A stretch of DNA of 64,000 bases, from positions 186,001 through 250,000 of the forward strand of contig JAVBSL010000014.1 of assembly GCA_031556725.1 (NCBI GenBank), read 5' to 3'. The notes below the pieces were generated by a model. That model did no database searches, was not told the DNA's origin, and worked only from the letters and a program-made list of their open reading frames with translations. Made by a program: the position numbers and the translations under genes. Every line of letters begins with the position of its first letter. The first letter of the stretch is position 1. This stretch comes from UBA935 sp031556725 (GTDB lineage Bacteria > Bacillota > Clostridia > Lachnospirales > Lachnospiraceae). Shown here one piece after another: positions 16,825 through 24,830 of the stretch.

Positions 16825-18126
16825 CTATATTTTTAATGACGCTGCATTATCAATAAGCCAACTAAGCATTTTCTTATTAACTTCGGCAAGTTCGTAGAAT
16901 TTTTCGTATTCAGAAAAATAAGCCACACAGATAAATTGTATTGCTAATACAACATAAGGAACAGCCTGTTTTTCTTCCTTGCTGAGTTTGGCAACATGAT
17001 CATAACCACAAATTATATTTTTGTAGATATCTTTCCACTTAGTCAGTTTTTCATTATCATTTTCAGAAAAGCTTTCTACTAAAATACCGGTTGCGGCATA
17101 GCAGGGATCAAAAATTCGGACATTGCGCTCGGATAGATCAAAATCTATAAATCCAAATTTGTTTTCGTCATCGATAATGATATTACCGGGATTGGGGTCA
17201 CGATGGATGACCTGTTTCGGTAATTTATCGTAAACGGTCCCGAACAGGCTAAGATATTCTTCGCAGAAGTTATCATCTAACCCCATAATCTTTTTTGCCT
17301 CAGGTAATGCCCAGGACTTAACCGACTCAAATAAATTAACATCTTTTACGGCAATATCATTTTCTTTTTCAAGAATCAAATGAAGCTGGCCGATAATTTC
17401 CCCCACATATCGTGCCTTTTGGGGATAATTATCCTGATACATTTCCTCACATTCAATTTGCTTTCCCTTAAGACGTTTTGTTACCATAAAATATAATTCG
17501 CCATCCTGAAGATACTCCCGGCCATCCTTACTGATAATGGGGACGGCAGCGGCCATTCCCGCATTTTCCAGAGCTTTTGAAATTTCTATATGTTTTTGCA
17601 GTTTTTTTGGATTTGTTGAAAATTTAATTACATAGTCATCACCAACATAATAAGCATTGTCGTTGTGATTACCGCTGCTTTTATAAAAGACATCTTCTAT
17701 TTTTTGATTTTCAAGATTCCAGTTTTTTAAAAATCCGGTTATTTTTTTGTGTGTCAACATAATCGGTTCCTCCTTAAATAAGTTGATTTTGTAAGGTCTT
17801 TTGGCCTTATGGCTTTTTAGGAACTGTGATGGTGAGCAGTTATATTCACGTCGGAAAGCTTTGAAGAATCCCGCATGGGTTTCAAAACCGTATAAAAGTG
17901 CAACGTCTATCATTTTATTTCCCAGGCTTATTTCGTATATTGCATTTATAAGCTTCCGCTGAATGATATACTGCATAACCGGCAACCCCAGAGTACCTTG
18001 AAACAGCCGGTAATAATGAAAGAGTGAAAAGCCGGCCATGTCGGCAAGTTCTTTTACGGTTATGTCAGTTTTTAAATTTTCTTCAATATAATCAATGCTG
18101 TTCTGCATTGTTTTGCGATTATCCAT
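16825..18126 (-). CDS. AraC-type DNA-binding domain fused to an APH-like phosphotransferase
   Basis: Predicted 433-residue two-domain protein. Residues about 5-105 are an AraC/XylS double helix-turn-helix (ITVKELADMAGFSLFHYYRL and IDVALLYGFETHAGFFKAFR). Residues about 135-425 are an aminoglycoside phosphotransferase/choline-kinase-like fold with the Brenner-type catalytic loop VIHRDPNPGNIII and the metal-binding FIDFDLSERN. The start ATG 18126 follows AGAGGTG; a GTG at 18135 is less likely. An internal ribosome site at the domain boundary could also give the kinase alone. Its target is unknown: it could modify a small molecule (drug or metabolite) and respond to it, or regulate transcription by ligand phosphorylation. 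Confidence 0.85.
   Translation of the reverse strand: MDNRKTMQNSIDYIEENLKTDITVKELADMAGFSLFHYYRLFQGTLGLPVMQYIIQRKLINAIYEISLGNKMIDVALLYGFETHAGFFKAFRREYNCSPSQFLKSHKAKRPYKINLFKEEPIMLTHKKITGFLKNWNLENQKIEDVFYKSSGNHNDNAYYVGDDYVIKFSTNPKKLQKHIEISKALENAGMAAAVPIISKDGREYLQDGELYFMVTKRLKGKQIECEEMYQDNYPQKARYVGEIIGQLHLILEKENDIAVKDVNLFESVKSWALPEAKKIMGLDDNFCEEYLSLFGTVYDKLPKQVIHRDPNPGNIIIDDENKFGFIDFDLSERNVRIFDPCYAATGILVESFSENDNEKLTKWKDIYKNIICGYDHVAKLSKEEKQAVPYVVLAIQFICVAYFSEYEKFYELAEVNKKMLSWLIDNAASLKI
17758..17775 (-). promoter_or_regulatory. Internal Shine-Dalgarno and start codon at the AraC/kinase domain boundary
   Basis: On the minus strand AAGGAGG (17775-17769) stands 8 bases before an in-frame ATG (17760-17758). 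Initiation there would give a 311-residue protein beginning MLTHKKITGF, which is the phosphotransferase domain alone. The site is stronger than the one at the full-length start. Confidence 0.55.
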
Positions 18127-18229
18127 CACAATCACCTCTTAAATAAAATCAGCTTGCAAGCTTAAGAATAGGATAACATATAAATTCATAAAAACATTTC
18201 CGATTTTGTTATTATATTAATAAAATTAG

Positions 18230-19108
18230 TTGCATTTTTTGAAAAATACTTGTATTCTGAAAGTGATCGGAGAGGACATTCGTTCCTTTCCAATTTTGCA
18301 ACTTTACAATGCACTAAACGGAACCGATTATCAAAATGTAAAAGATCTGCAAATCAACACGCTTGAAGAAGTCGTTTACATGGGCTATAAAAATGACCTG
18401 TCTTTTCTTATTGGAAATACCCTCAACCTTTATGAACATCAAAGTACTGTTAACCCCAATATGTCCATAAGAGGACTGATTTATCTATCAGCTTTGTATG
18501 AGGGTTATATCGCAGAACAGGAAAGTGACATATACGGCAGCAAATTGATTAAATTACCATTTCCACGTTATATCGTATTTTATAACGGAGAGAAAGAAAT
18601 GCCGGAACGACAGGAGTTACATCTGTCAGATGCATACATAAAGACAGCGGGAATAGAAACAGATCATATAGAACCCTGTCTGGAGTTGACTGTAACTGTA
18701 TTAAACATTAATGTTGGGCATAATAAGGAAATACTGGAGAAATGCAGGAAGTTGAAGGAGTACACTTTATTTGTAGAAAAAGTAAGAAATAACCTAAATT
18801 CGAGAATGGACGCAAGCGAAGCCTTGGAGCAGGCAATCACATATTGCATTGAAAATGATATATTAAAAGATATCTTATTAAAGAACAGAGCGGAGGTAAC
18901 AATGGAACTTTTGACCAAATTTGACGAGAAGAAATATTTAGATAACCGCTGTGCTGAAGCCCGAGAAGATGGACAGGCGGAAGCCACCAGTCGAATAAAC
19001 AGCCTTCATGCTCATTTGCTGAAGGAAGGAAAGCTGGAAGAACTGGAAAGGTCGGTGTCAGACATCGCTTATCAGCAAGAACTATTTTTAAAATATAATA
19101 TTAAATAA
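18230..19108 (+). pseudogene. Rpn/PD-(D/E)XK nuclease-family transposase-like protein with degenerate 5' end
   Basis: A 292-codon frame beginning at a TTG without a ribosome site. From about residue 24 (LYNALNGTDY) it matches the Rpn family of recombination-promoting nucleases, with the catalytic Asp in KNDLSFLI and the ExQ in LYEHQSTVNPNMSIRGLIYL, and a family-typical C-terminus (AYQQELFLKYNI). The first 23 residues do not resemble the family, which normally has a further structured segment before LYNAL. I infer a 5' deletion or scrambling with the nuclease core intact; an alternative is that translation still occurs from a weak start. Such genes are mobile and often multicopy in Lachnospiraceae. 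Confidence 0.6.
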
Positions 19109-19116
19109 ATTAGATG

Positions 19117-19148
19117 AAAAGGTGTATCACATGGATATACCTTTTTTA
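19117..19148 (+). terminator. Terminator after the Rpn-type gene
   Basis: AAAAGGTGTATC (19117-19128) pairs with GATATACCTTTT (19134-19145), one G-U pair, 5-base loop, followed by TTAT. It starts 9 bases after the stop. Confidence 0.82.
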
Positions 19149-19173
19149 TGTAACAATTGATATTATTTATGTG

Positions 19174-19202
19174 TTTAAATACGAGATGTAATATACTATA
19201 AT
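19174..19202 (+). promoter_or_regulatory. Weak candidate promoter of the alpha/beta hydrolase gene
   Basis: TATAAT at 19197-19202 with a poor -35 TTTAAA at 19174-19179 (17-base spacing), 40 bases before the start codon at 19242. Confidence 0.35.
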
Positions 19203-19241
19203 AGAAACAAACTTTAAACAACGATAAAGAGGTAATATTTC

Positions 19242-20201
19242 ATGCAAGTGAAATGGAAAATGATAGACAGGCAATTGCGTTTGGCCGGATTGCTGTACCG
19301 GACATTTATTAATTTTACCAGTGAAAAGGCGATGCGGTTTGCATCAAAAATATCCCGTAAGGTAATAATCGGAAAAACCACAAAAAAATTAAACTGTTCA
19401 GAAAAGAAGATAAAAGATCAAAACGGAAGGGACTTGCGTATATGTATCTATAAATCTTTACAGCTAGCGGATCATGCTACCGGCGTACTGTGGATTCATG
19501 GCGGAGGGTATGCACTGGGTGCACCAGAGATGGATTTAGACTATTACGAGAAGCTGATTCAGACAGCCAACTGTGTAATCGTTGCACCGGACTACCGGCC
19601 TTCAACGGAAGCACCTTACCCGGCAGCTTTGGAAGATTGTTACGAAGCATTACTTTGGATGAAGGAAAATACTGCCAAACTTGGCATCAGGAAAGACCAG
19701 CTTTTTATAGCCGGCGACAGTGCCGGTGGGGGAATGACAGCGGCGTTAACTTTATATGCCAGAGATTTAGGAGAGGTTAATGTAGCCTTTCAGATGCCCT
19801 TGTATCCCATGTTGGATGATCGGATGCAGACCTCGTCCATGAAAGACAATAATGCACCGGTGTGGAATATTCGTAATAACGAAGTGGCATGGAAGCTCTA
19901 TCTGGGTGATTTGTACGGAAGGGCAGAAATCCCAAAATATGCAGCACCGGCAAGAGAAACCGATTATACAGAATTGCCGCCAACCTATACCTTTGTGGGA
20001 GATTTAGAACCTTTTTACGATGAAACAGTTACTTATATTAATCGGTTAAAAGAAGCCGGTGTGAAGGCTGAAATAGATATTTATCAAGGCTGTTATCATT
20101 CTTTTGATTCACTGGCCCCCCGAGCGGCAGTCAGTAAGAAGGCTTTTGATAAAATGCTGGCGGCTTTTAAATATGCCACAGAAAATTATTTTGATAATTA
20201 A
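19242..20201 (+). CDS. Alpha/beta hydrolase, HSL-type esterase
   Basis: Cytoplasmic esterase of 319 residues. The HSL-family oxyanion motif is HGGGYALG (about residues 86-93), the nucleophile is Ser160 in GDSAGGG, and the acidic and His members are likely in FVGDLEPFYDE and CYHSFD near the C-terminus. No signal peptide is seen. It could deacetylate imported acetylated sugars, which would fit the glycan genes that follow, but HSL-type esterases have wide substrate ranges. A second member lies at 26143-27288. The ribosome site is AAAGAGG, 9 bases before the ATG. Confidence 0.85.
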   Translation: MQVKWKMIDRQLRLAGLLYRTFINFTSEKAMRFASKISRKVIIGKTTKKLNCSEKKIKDQNGRDLRICIYKSLQLADHATGVLWIHGGGYALGAPEMDLDYYEKLIQTANCVIVAPDYRPSTEAPYPAALEDCYEALLWMKENTAKLGIRKDQLFIAGDSAGGGMTAALTLYARDLGEVNVAFQMPLYPMLDDRMQTSSMKDNNAPVWNIRNNEVAWKLYLGDLYGRAEIPKYAAPARETDYTELPPTYTFVGDLEPFYDETVTYINRLKEAGVKAEIDIYQGCYHSFDSLAPRAAVSKKAFDKMLAAFKYATENYFDN

Positions 20202-20291
20202 CTGGGTCAAATGAAAAACTGAATTCCAGTTGGGGGGGTTATTTGGAGGAATTTAAAATTTCACTTTACAATTGATAATTAACTGAACCGG

Positions 20292-20320
20292 TTGCAAGAA
20301 AGGTATAATAATGGTATAAT
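20292..20320 (+). promoter_or_regulatory. Sigma-A promoter of the toxin-antitoxin pair
   Basis: TTGCAA (20292-20297), 17 bases, TATAAT (20315-20320), 30 bases before the antitoxin start. The -35 box overlaps a near-palindrome TGAACCGGTTGCA (20283-20295), a possible operator for autorepression by the Phd-type antitoxin or a LacI-family regulator. A direct repeat GGTATAAT occurs at 20302-20309 and 20313-20320. Confidence 0.7.
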
Positions 20321-20350
20321 TATCCCACAATAATGACGGAGGACAATAAT

Positions 20351-20611
20351 ATGCCAAAAATTATTCCTATTAAAGATTTAAAAAACACATCTGAGATTTC
20401 GGAAATGTGTCATGTTGCGGAAGAACCAATCTATATTACCAAGAATGGTTATGGCGATATGGTTATAATGAGTATGGAAATTTATGAGAACATGATGAAG
20501 AGAATAGGTATGTATTGTGAGCTTACTCTTTCAGAAACTCAGATTGAAGAAGGAAAAACAGAAGATGCAAGGGAATCACTTGACCGAATGAGGAAGAAGT
20601 ATGCATTATAG
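20351..20611 (+). CDS. Phd/YefM-type antitoxin
   Basis: Small DNA-binding antitoxin of 86 residues. The N-terminal IIPIKDLKNTSEISEMC and the following EEPIYITKNGYGDMVIMSMEIYE are the Phd/YefM fold; the C-terminal third should neutralise the toxin. The start ATG 20351 follows GGAGG by 8 bases, better than the in-frame ATG at 20333. The stop lies inside the toxin gene (11-base overlap), the typical coupling of such pairs. Probably autorepresses the promoter at 20292-20320 with the toxin as co-repressor. Confidence 0.88.
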   Translation: MPKIIPIKDLKNTSEISEMCHVAEEPIYITKNGYGDMVIMSMEIYENMMKRIGMYCELTLSETQIEEGKTEDARESLDRMRKKYAL

Positions 20612-20918
20612 CCTTATTATTACACAGAATGCTGAGAAGTTACTTGATAATATACTAAACTATATTCTTCATAAACTCCATAATCCTCAAGCAGCAGGCG
20701 GACTGATTGCAGCGATAGATGTGGTATATAGTAATGTGGAAAATAACCCGAAGATGTATGCATATGTGGAAGATGCTTTTTTAAAAGCATCAGGGTATCG
20801 AAAAGCTGTAATTCCTAATTATGATTATGTGATTATTTATCGGATTGATGAGGAAAATAAAATTATTTATGTTATGGGATATTTTCACGATTTAGAATTA
20901 TATAGAAATAAATTATGA
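20601..20918 (+). CDS. RelE/ParE-superfamily toxin
   Basis: Toxin of 105 residues with the RelE/ParE pattern: an N-terminal strand and helical hairpin (ITQNAEKLLDNILNYILH), then YRKAVIPNYDYVIIYRIDEE and VMGYFHDLELYRNKL at the C-terminus. Whether it is a ribosome-dependent RNase (RelE) or a gyrase poison (ParE) cannot be decided from sequence. Overlaps the antitoxin by 11 bases. The GH3 gene begins only 16 bases later, so the pair may be cotranscribed with a catabolic operon. Confidence 0.85.
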   Translation: MHYSLIITQNAEKLLDNILNYILHKLHNPQAAGGLIAAIDVVYSNVENNPKMYAYVEDAFLKASGYRKAVIPNYDYVIIYRIDEENKIIYVMGYFHDLELYRNKL

Positions 20919-20934
20919 GCAAGGAGGAAGCAGA

Positions 20935-23493
20935 ATGTCAAAGTTTTATGCGGCAACAACGCCGGAAGTAAGTGAACGAGAGGTAAAGCACGGAAATCTG
21001 GTCAGAACACTTGCCGGGGAGTGTATGGTACTGTTAGAGAATGACAAGACCCTGCCAATCAAGTTAGAGCATAAAAAAATTGCTCTTTACGGCAATGGTG
21101 CAAGACATACGGTAAAAGGCGGAACCGGTTCAGGAGATGTTAATGTCCGGGAATCAGTGTCCATCGAAGCCGGGTTAGAAGCGGCGGGAGCCGTTATTAC
21201 AACAGATAACTGGCTGAACCGCTATACCGCTGTTCGCGAAGATGCTAAGATAAAATACATGGAAAAGCTGGCACAAATGGAAAAAGCAACCCACAAACCG
21301 GTTTTTGCCCTGACGATGGAGGTGCCTTTTGAAGAACCTGAGCTGCCGGAGGTTACCCAGGAAGACCTGAAAGCATCTGATACAGATACCGCTATCTTTG
21401 TCATTGCCAGAAATTCCGGTGAGGGTTCTGACCGTCTTTGTAAGAAAGGTGATTATCTGTTAAGTGACAGTGAGAAGGCAGCACTGGCAACGGTTGCCGG
21501 GAGCTATCCGACCTGCATCGTATTACTAAACGTCGGTGGGATTATTGATACCACATGGCTGAAAGAAAATGCGGATATTAAGGCTCTTCTTTTGGTGGGA
21601 CAGGCCGGAAATATGGGCGGACATATTATTGCCGATGTTCTTAGCGGCAAAACCGTTCCCTCCGGGAAATTATCGGACACATGGGCAAAAGATTATGCCG
21701 ACTATCCGTCATCGAAGACTTTTAGCCATAATAATGGAAATGTGGATGAAGAATATTATGAAGAAGACATCTATGTGGGATACCGGTATTTTGATACCTT
21801 TCAGATAAAGCCAAATTACTGCTTTGGATATGGCTTATCTTATACTGAGTTTGCCATGAAGGTAGAAGACGTTATTCTGGAAAAAGAAGATATAGCGGTT
21901 TCGGTAGTAGTTGCCAATATCGGAAAAGAATATGCCGGCCGGGAAGTGGTACAGGTTTATTATTCTGCACCGGATGGTGAACTTAATAAGCCATATCAGG
22001 AATTGGTTGCCTTTGCCAAAACCGGACTTTTACAACCGGGAGAAAGCCAGCAAATAAAATTAATTTTTAAGGCTTCAGTAATGGCATCTTATAGTGAGAA
22101 GGAAGAAGCATGGATAATGGAGCCGGGAGAATATCTGCTGCGCGTTGGAAACAGTTCCCGCAATAACAATGTTTGTGCCAGCCTTGTTTTGGATGGAAAA
22201 GCAGTTACATCGAAAGTAAGAAACCTATTCCCTGATAAGGAACGGGATGCCTGGAAGGCGTTGTCTGGGAAAGCCGGAAGAAATGAAAACAACGGAGAAA
22301 TAAGAAAAATACAGCTTGAAATTAATGATATTGTCTTTGGAGAAGCGGAATACAGCCAGCCTAATCAACCCCTTCCAAACACCGTTTCGGATCGGGTAAT
22401 TACAGCCTGGGATGTAATAAATAACAAAGCATCCGTGGAAGAACTGGTGGCCCAGCTTACCGCAGAAGAGATGGCAAAACTTTGTGTGGGAACAGCAAAC
22501 TATGATACCTCGGTGATTGGTGTGGCCTCGGCTGTTGTTCCGGGTGCTGCCGGTGATACGACCTCTGCATTATTAGAAAGCAGAGGAATTGAGAATCTGA
22601 TTCTGGCGGATGGTCCCGCAGGACTCCGGCTATACCCTTGCTTTGCAACAGATAAGGAGGGGAATGTACTGCCAGGCGGAGAGATATTCGGGGAAGCGTC
22701 ACCGGGGCAGGAAGTGGTGAAGTCAGAACAGGTTATTAACTATTACCAGTATTGTACAGCTATACCCATTGCCACCTTGTTGGCACAGTCATGGGATATG
22801 GACTTGATTAAACAAATGGGAGATATTATCGGTGCGGAAATGGAAGAATTTCATATCCATCTTTGGCTGGCACCGGGTATGAATATTCACCGTAATCCCC
22901 TGTGCGGCAGAAATTTCGAGTATTATTCCGAAGATCCGCTGCTTACCGGAATGTGTGCAGCCGCCGCCACTCTGGGTGTACAGTCACATGGTGGAGCAGG
23001 TACTACGATTAAGCACTTTGCCGGTAATAATCAGGAAGAAAACCGGATGTTCACCAATGCCCATATCAGCGAACGGGCACTGCGGGAAATTTACTTAAAG
23101 GGATTTGAAATTGCAGTTAAATTTTCACACCCCATGTCAGTGATGACCTCCTATAACCTGATTAACGGCACCCATGCCGCAAACCATTACGAACTGCTTC
23201 AGAATGTACTGAGAGACGAGTGGGGCTTTGACGGAGTGGTGATGACAGACTGGTTTAGCTCACAGGAGATTTCCAGGATGTTCTCCAAATATGAGCCGGT
23301 CTACCCGATAGCCTCCTCTGCGTTATGTATAAAGGCCGGAAATGATCTGCAAATGCCCGGCTGTCAGCAAAACATCGATGATATTATCGAAGCGGTAAAC
23401 AGCGGAGAACTGCCGATAGCTGATCTGCAGGCATGTGCCCTTCGAATCTTAAAGATTGTCTTAGCGTGTCACGGCGCGCAGAATGGAGATTGA
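20935..23493 (+). CDS. GH3 beta-glycosidase with permuted domain order
   Basis: Cytoplasmic glycosidase of 852 residues. The alpha/beta sandwich domain comes first, with the likely acid/base Glu163 in NSGEGSDR, then a fibronectin-III-like region (about 310-420: VVQVYYSAP, LLQPGESQ), and last the TIM barrel with LADGPAGLRLYP, KHFAGNNQEENR and nucleophile Asp772 in VVMTDWFSS. In ordinary GH3 enzymes the barrel is first. This permuted order is known from Ruminococcus albus and related beta-glucosidases. Substrate is probably a beta-glucoside or beta-xyloside. Ribosome site AAGGAGG. Translationally linked to the ROK kinase, whose start lies just after its stop. Confidence 0.92.
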   Translation: MSKFYAATTPEVSEREVKHGNLVRTLAGECMVLLENDKTLPIKLEHKKIALYGNGARHTVKGGTGSGDVNVRESVSIEAGLEAAGAVITTDNWLNRYTAVREDAKIKYMEKLAQMEKATHKPVFALTMEVPFEEPELPEVTQEDLKASDTDTAIFVIARNSGEGSDRLCKKGDYLLSDSEKAALATVAGSYPTCIVLLNVGGIIDTTWLKENADIKALLLVGQAGNMGGHIIADVLSGKTVPSGKLSDTWAKDYADYPSSKTFSHNNGNVDEEYYEEDIYVGYRYFDTFQIKPNYCFGYGLSYTEFAMKVEDVILEKEDIAVSVVVANIGKEYAGREVVQVYYSAPDGELNKPYQELVAFAKTGLLQPGESQQIKLIFKASVMASYSEKEEAWIMEPGEYLLRVGNSSRNNNVCASLVLDGKAVTSKVRNLFPDKERDAWKALSGKAGRNENNGEIRKIQLEINDIVFGEAEYSQPNQPLPNTVSDRVITAWDVINNKASVEELVAQLTAEEMAKLCVGTANYDTSVIGVASAVVPGAAGDTTSALLESRGIENLILADGPAGLRLYPCFATDKEGNVLPGGEIFGEASPGQEVVKSEQVINYYQYCTAIPIATLLAQSWDMDLIKQMGDIIGAEMEEFHIHLWLAPGMNIHRNPLCGRNFEYYSEDPLLTGMCAAAATLGVQSHGGAGTTIKHFAGNNQEENRMFTNAHISERALREIYLKGFEIAVKFSHPMSVMTSYNLINGTHAANHYELLQNVLRDEWGFDGVVMTDWFSSQEISRMFSKYEPVYPIASSALCIKAGNDLQMPGCQQNIDDIIEAVNSGELPIADLQACALRILKIVLACHGAQNGD

Positions 23494-23494
23494 T

Positions 23495-24355
23495 ATGATA
23501 ATTGGAGCGTTGGAAGCCGGTGGAACGAAGATGGTATGTGCGGTTGGAAATGAACAGGGAGAAATAAAGGAACAGATTTCCTTTCCCACCGGAACCCCAG
23601 GGGATACTATGCCGGCCATTCTGTCATGGTTTCAGGAAAGAAAGATTGAAAGGCTTGGGATCGGCTGCTTCGGCCCCATAGATGTGAACCGGAATTCATC
23701 TACCTATGGATTTATTACCACTACACCCAAATTGGCATGGAAAAATTATGACATCGTTGGTGCCTGTGAAAAGTTTTTAAACATACCGGTTGGTTTTGAC
23801 ACGGATGTGAATGCCTCCTGCCTGGGAGAAGCTACCTGGGGCAGTACGAAGGATGTGGATTCCAGCATCTATATCACCATCGGAACCGGTGTGGGGGCAG
23901 GGATTATGATTGAAAACCGCCTTCTCCACGGGATGCTGCACCCGGAAGCGGGACACATGCTGTTAGAAAAAGCAGTGGGAGATACCTTTGCCGGTGTCTG
24001 CCCTTACCATCCCAACTGTCTGGAGGGACTGGCCTCGGGTCCGTCCATTGAAGCAAGATGGGGGCGGAAAGCCTATGAACTGAGTGAAGATGAGAAAGTT
24101 TGGGATTTGGAAGCTTTTTATCTGGCGCAGGCAATTGTTAACTATATTATGATTTTGTCTCCCAAGCGCGTTGTATTAGGCGGCGGTGTCATGCATCAAC
24201 AGCAGTTATTTCCGCTGATTAGGGGGAAGGTGATACAATTGTTGGGTGGTTATATCCAGACCAAAGAACTGGAGGATATTGAGCACTACATTGTTCCGGC
24301 AGCACTGCAGGATAACCAGGGTATTATGGGATGTATCAAGCTGGCATTAGAATAA
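23495..24355 (+). CDS. ROK-family sugar kinase, GmuE/YdhR-like fructokinase/mannokinase (copy 1)
   Basis: Cytoplasmic kinase of 286 residues. GALEAGGTKMVCAVG is the N-terminal phosphate loop, TDVNASCLGE holds the catalytic Asp, and HPEAGH plus CPYHPNCLEG form the ROK zinc site. The pattern matches the Bacillus fructokinase YdhR/GmuE of the glucomannan operon, which suggests phosphorylation of fructose or mannose. ATG 23495 is chosen over ATG 23483 because GGAG lies 6 bases ahead and the second copy starts at the same residue. By my hand alignment it is about 90 percent identical to the protein at 30720-31583. Confidence 0.9.
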   Translation: MIIGALEAGGTKMVCAVGNEQGEIKEQISFPTGTPGDTMPAILSWFQERKIERLGIGCFGPIDVNRNSSTYGFITTTPKLAWKNYDIVGACEKFLNIPVGFDTDVNASCLGEATWGSTKDVDSSIYITIGTGVGAGIMIENRLLHGMLHPEAGHMLLEKAVGDTFAGVCPYHPNCLEGLASGPSIEARWGRKAYELSEDEKVWDLEAFYLAQAIVNYIMILSPKRVVLGGGVMHQQQLFPLIRGKVIQLLGGYIQTKELEDIEHYIVPAALQDNQGIMGCIKLALE

Positions 24356-24383
24356 ATTACATTACTATATAAAATCATGGGTT

Positions 24384-24830
24384 CTAAATTCTTTCAAGAA
24401 TTTCAATTAAGTCGAACCAGTCATTAATAACAATACATTTTTCCTGCGGAGAGTTGCGATGATTATTCAAAGCCCCCTTATACCATATGGGGGTTAAACC
24501 GGCATTCTTAGCGCCGTCAACATCACAAATGGCATTATCACCGCAATACCAAACCTCGTCAGCAGAGAGGTTTGATTTGCGCAATGCAAGTTCAAAAATA
24601 CGTTTATGCGGTTTGCGAAATATATATTCACTTGTCGCTAATATAAACTCAAATTGGTTATTTGGTAACCATTCACTAATCCGTTTTATTAAGGCTTCGC
24701 CGCTAAAGGAAATATTGCTGATTACACCTGTCCGAATATTTTTGGAGAATAAGTAATCCAAAAATGGAATGATGTTTTCAGTAAGTCTTGCAGGCGAAGC
24801 CGCATTCCAGAAGGTAGTTTCAAGCTCAAG
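24384..24830 (-). pseudogene. HAD-family hydrolase, C-terminal fragment
   Basis: A 148-codon open frame without a credible start. It reads TTFWNAASPARLTENIIPFL, then ISNISFSG, RKPHKRIFELAL and YCGDNAICDVDGAKNAG, which are motifs II to IV of a HAD phosphatase of about 220 residues. The motif I part (DxDGT) and about 70-80 residues are missing. The remaining frame begins exactly where the AraC gene upstream on the same strand ends; the AraC stop codon overlaps it. I infer that a rearrangement placed the AraC gene over the 5' half. No ribosome site precedes the TTG at 24761. Confidence 0.8.

Noticed and set aside
18146..18165. Palindrome AAGCTTGCAAGCT region upstream of the Rpn-type gene as an attachment site
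   Set aside because: A short chance-level palindrome with no second copy at the other end of any element.
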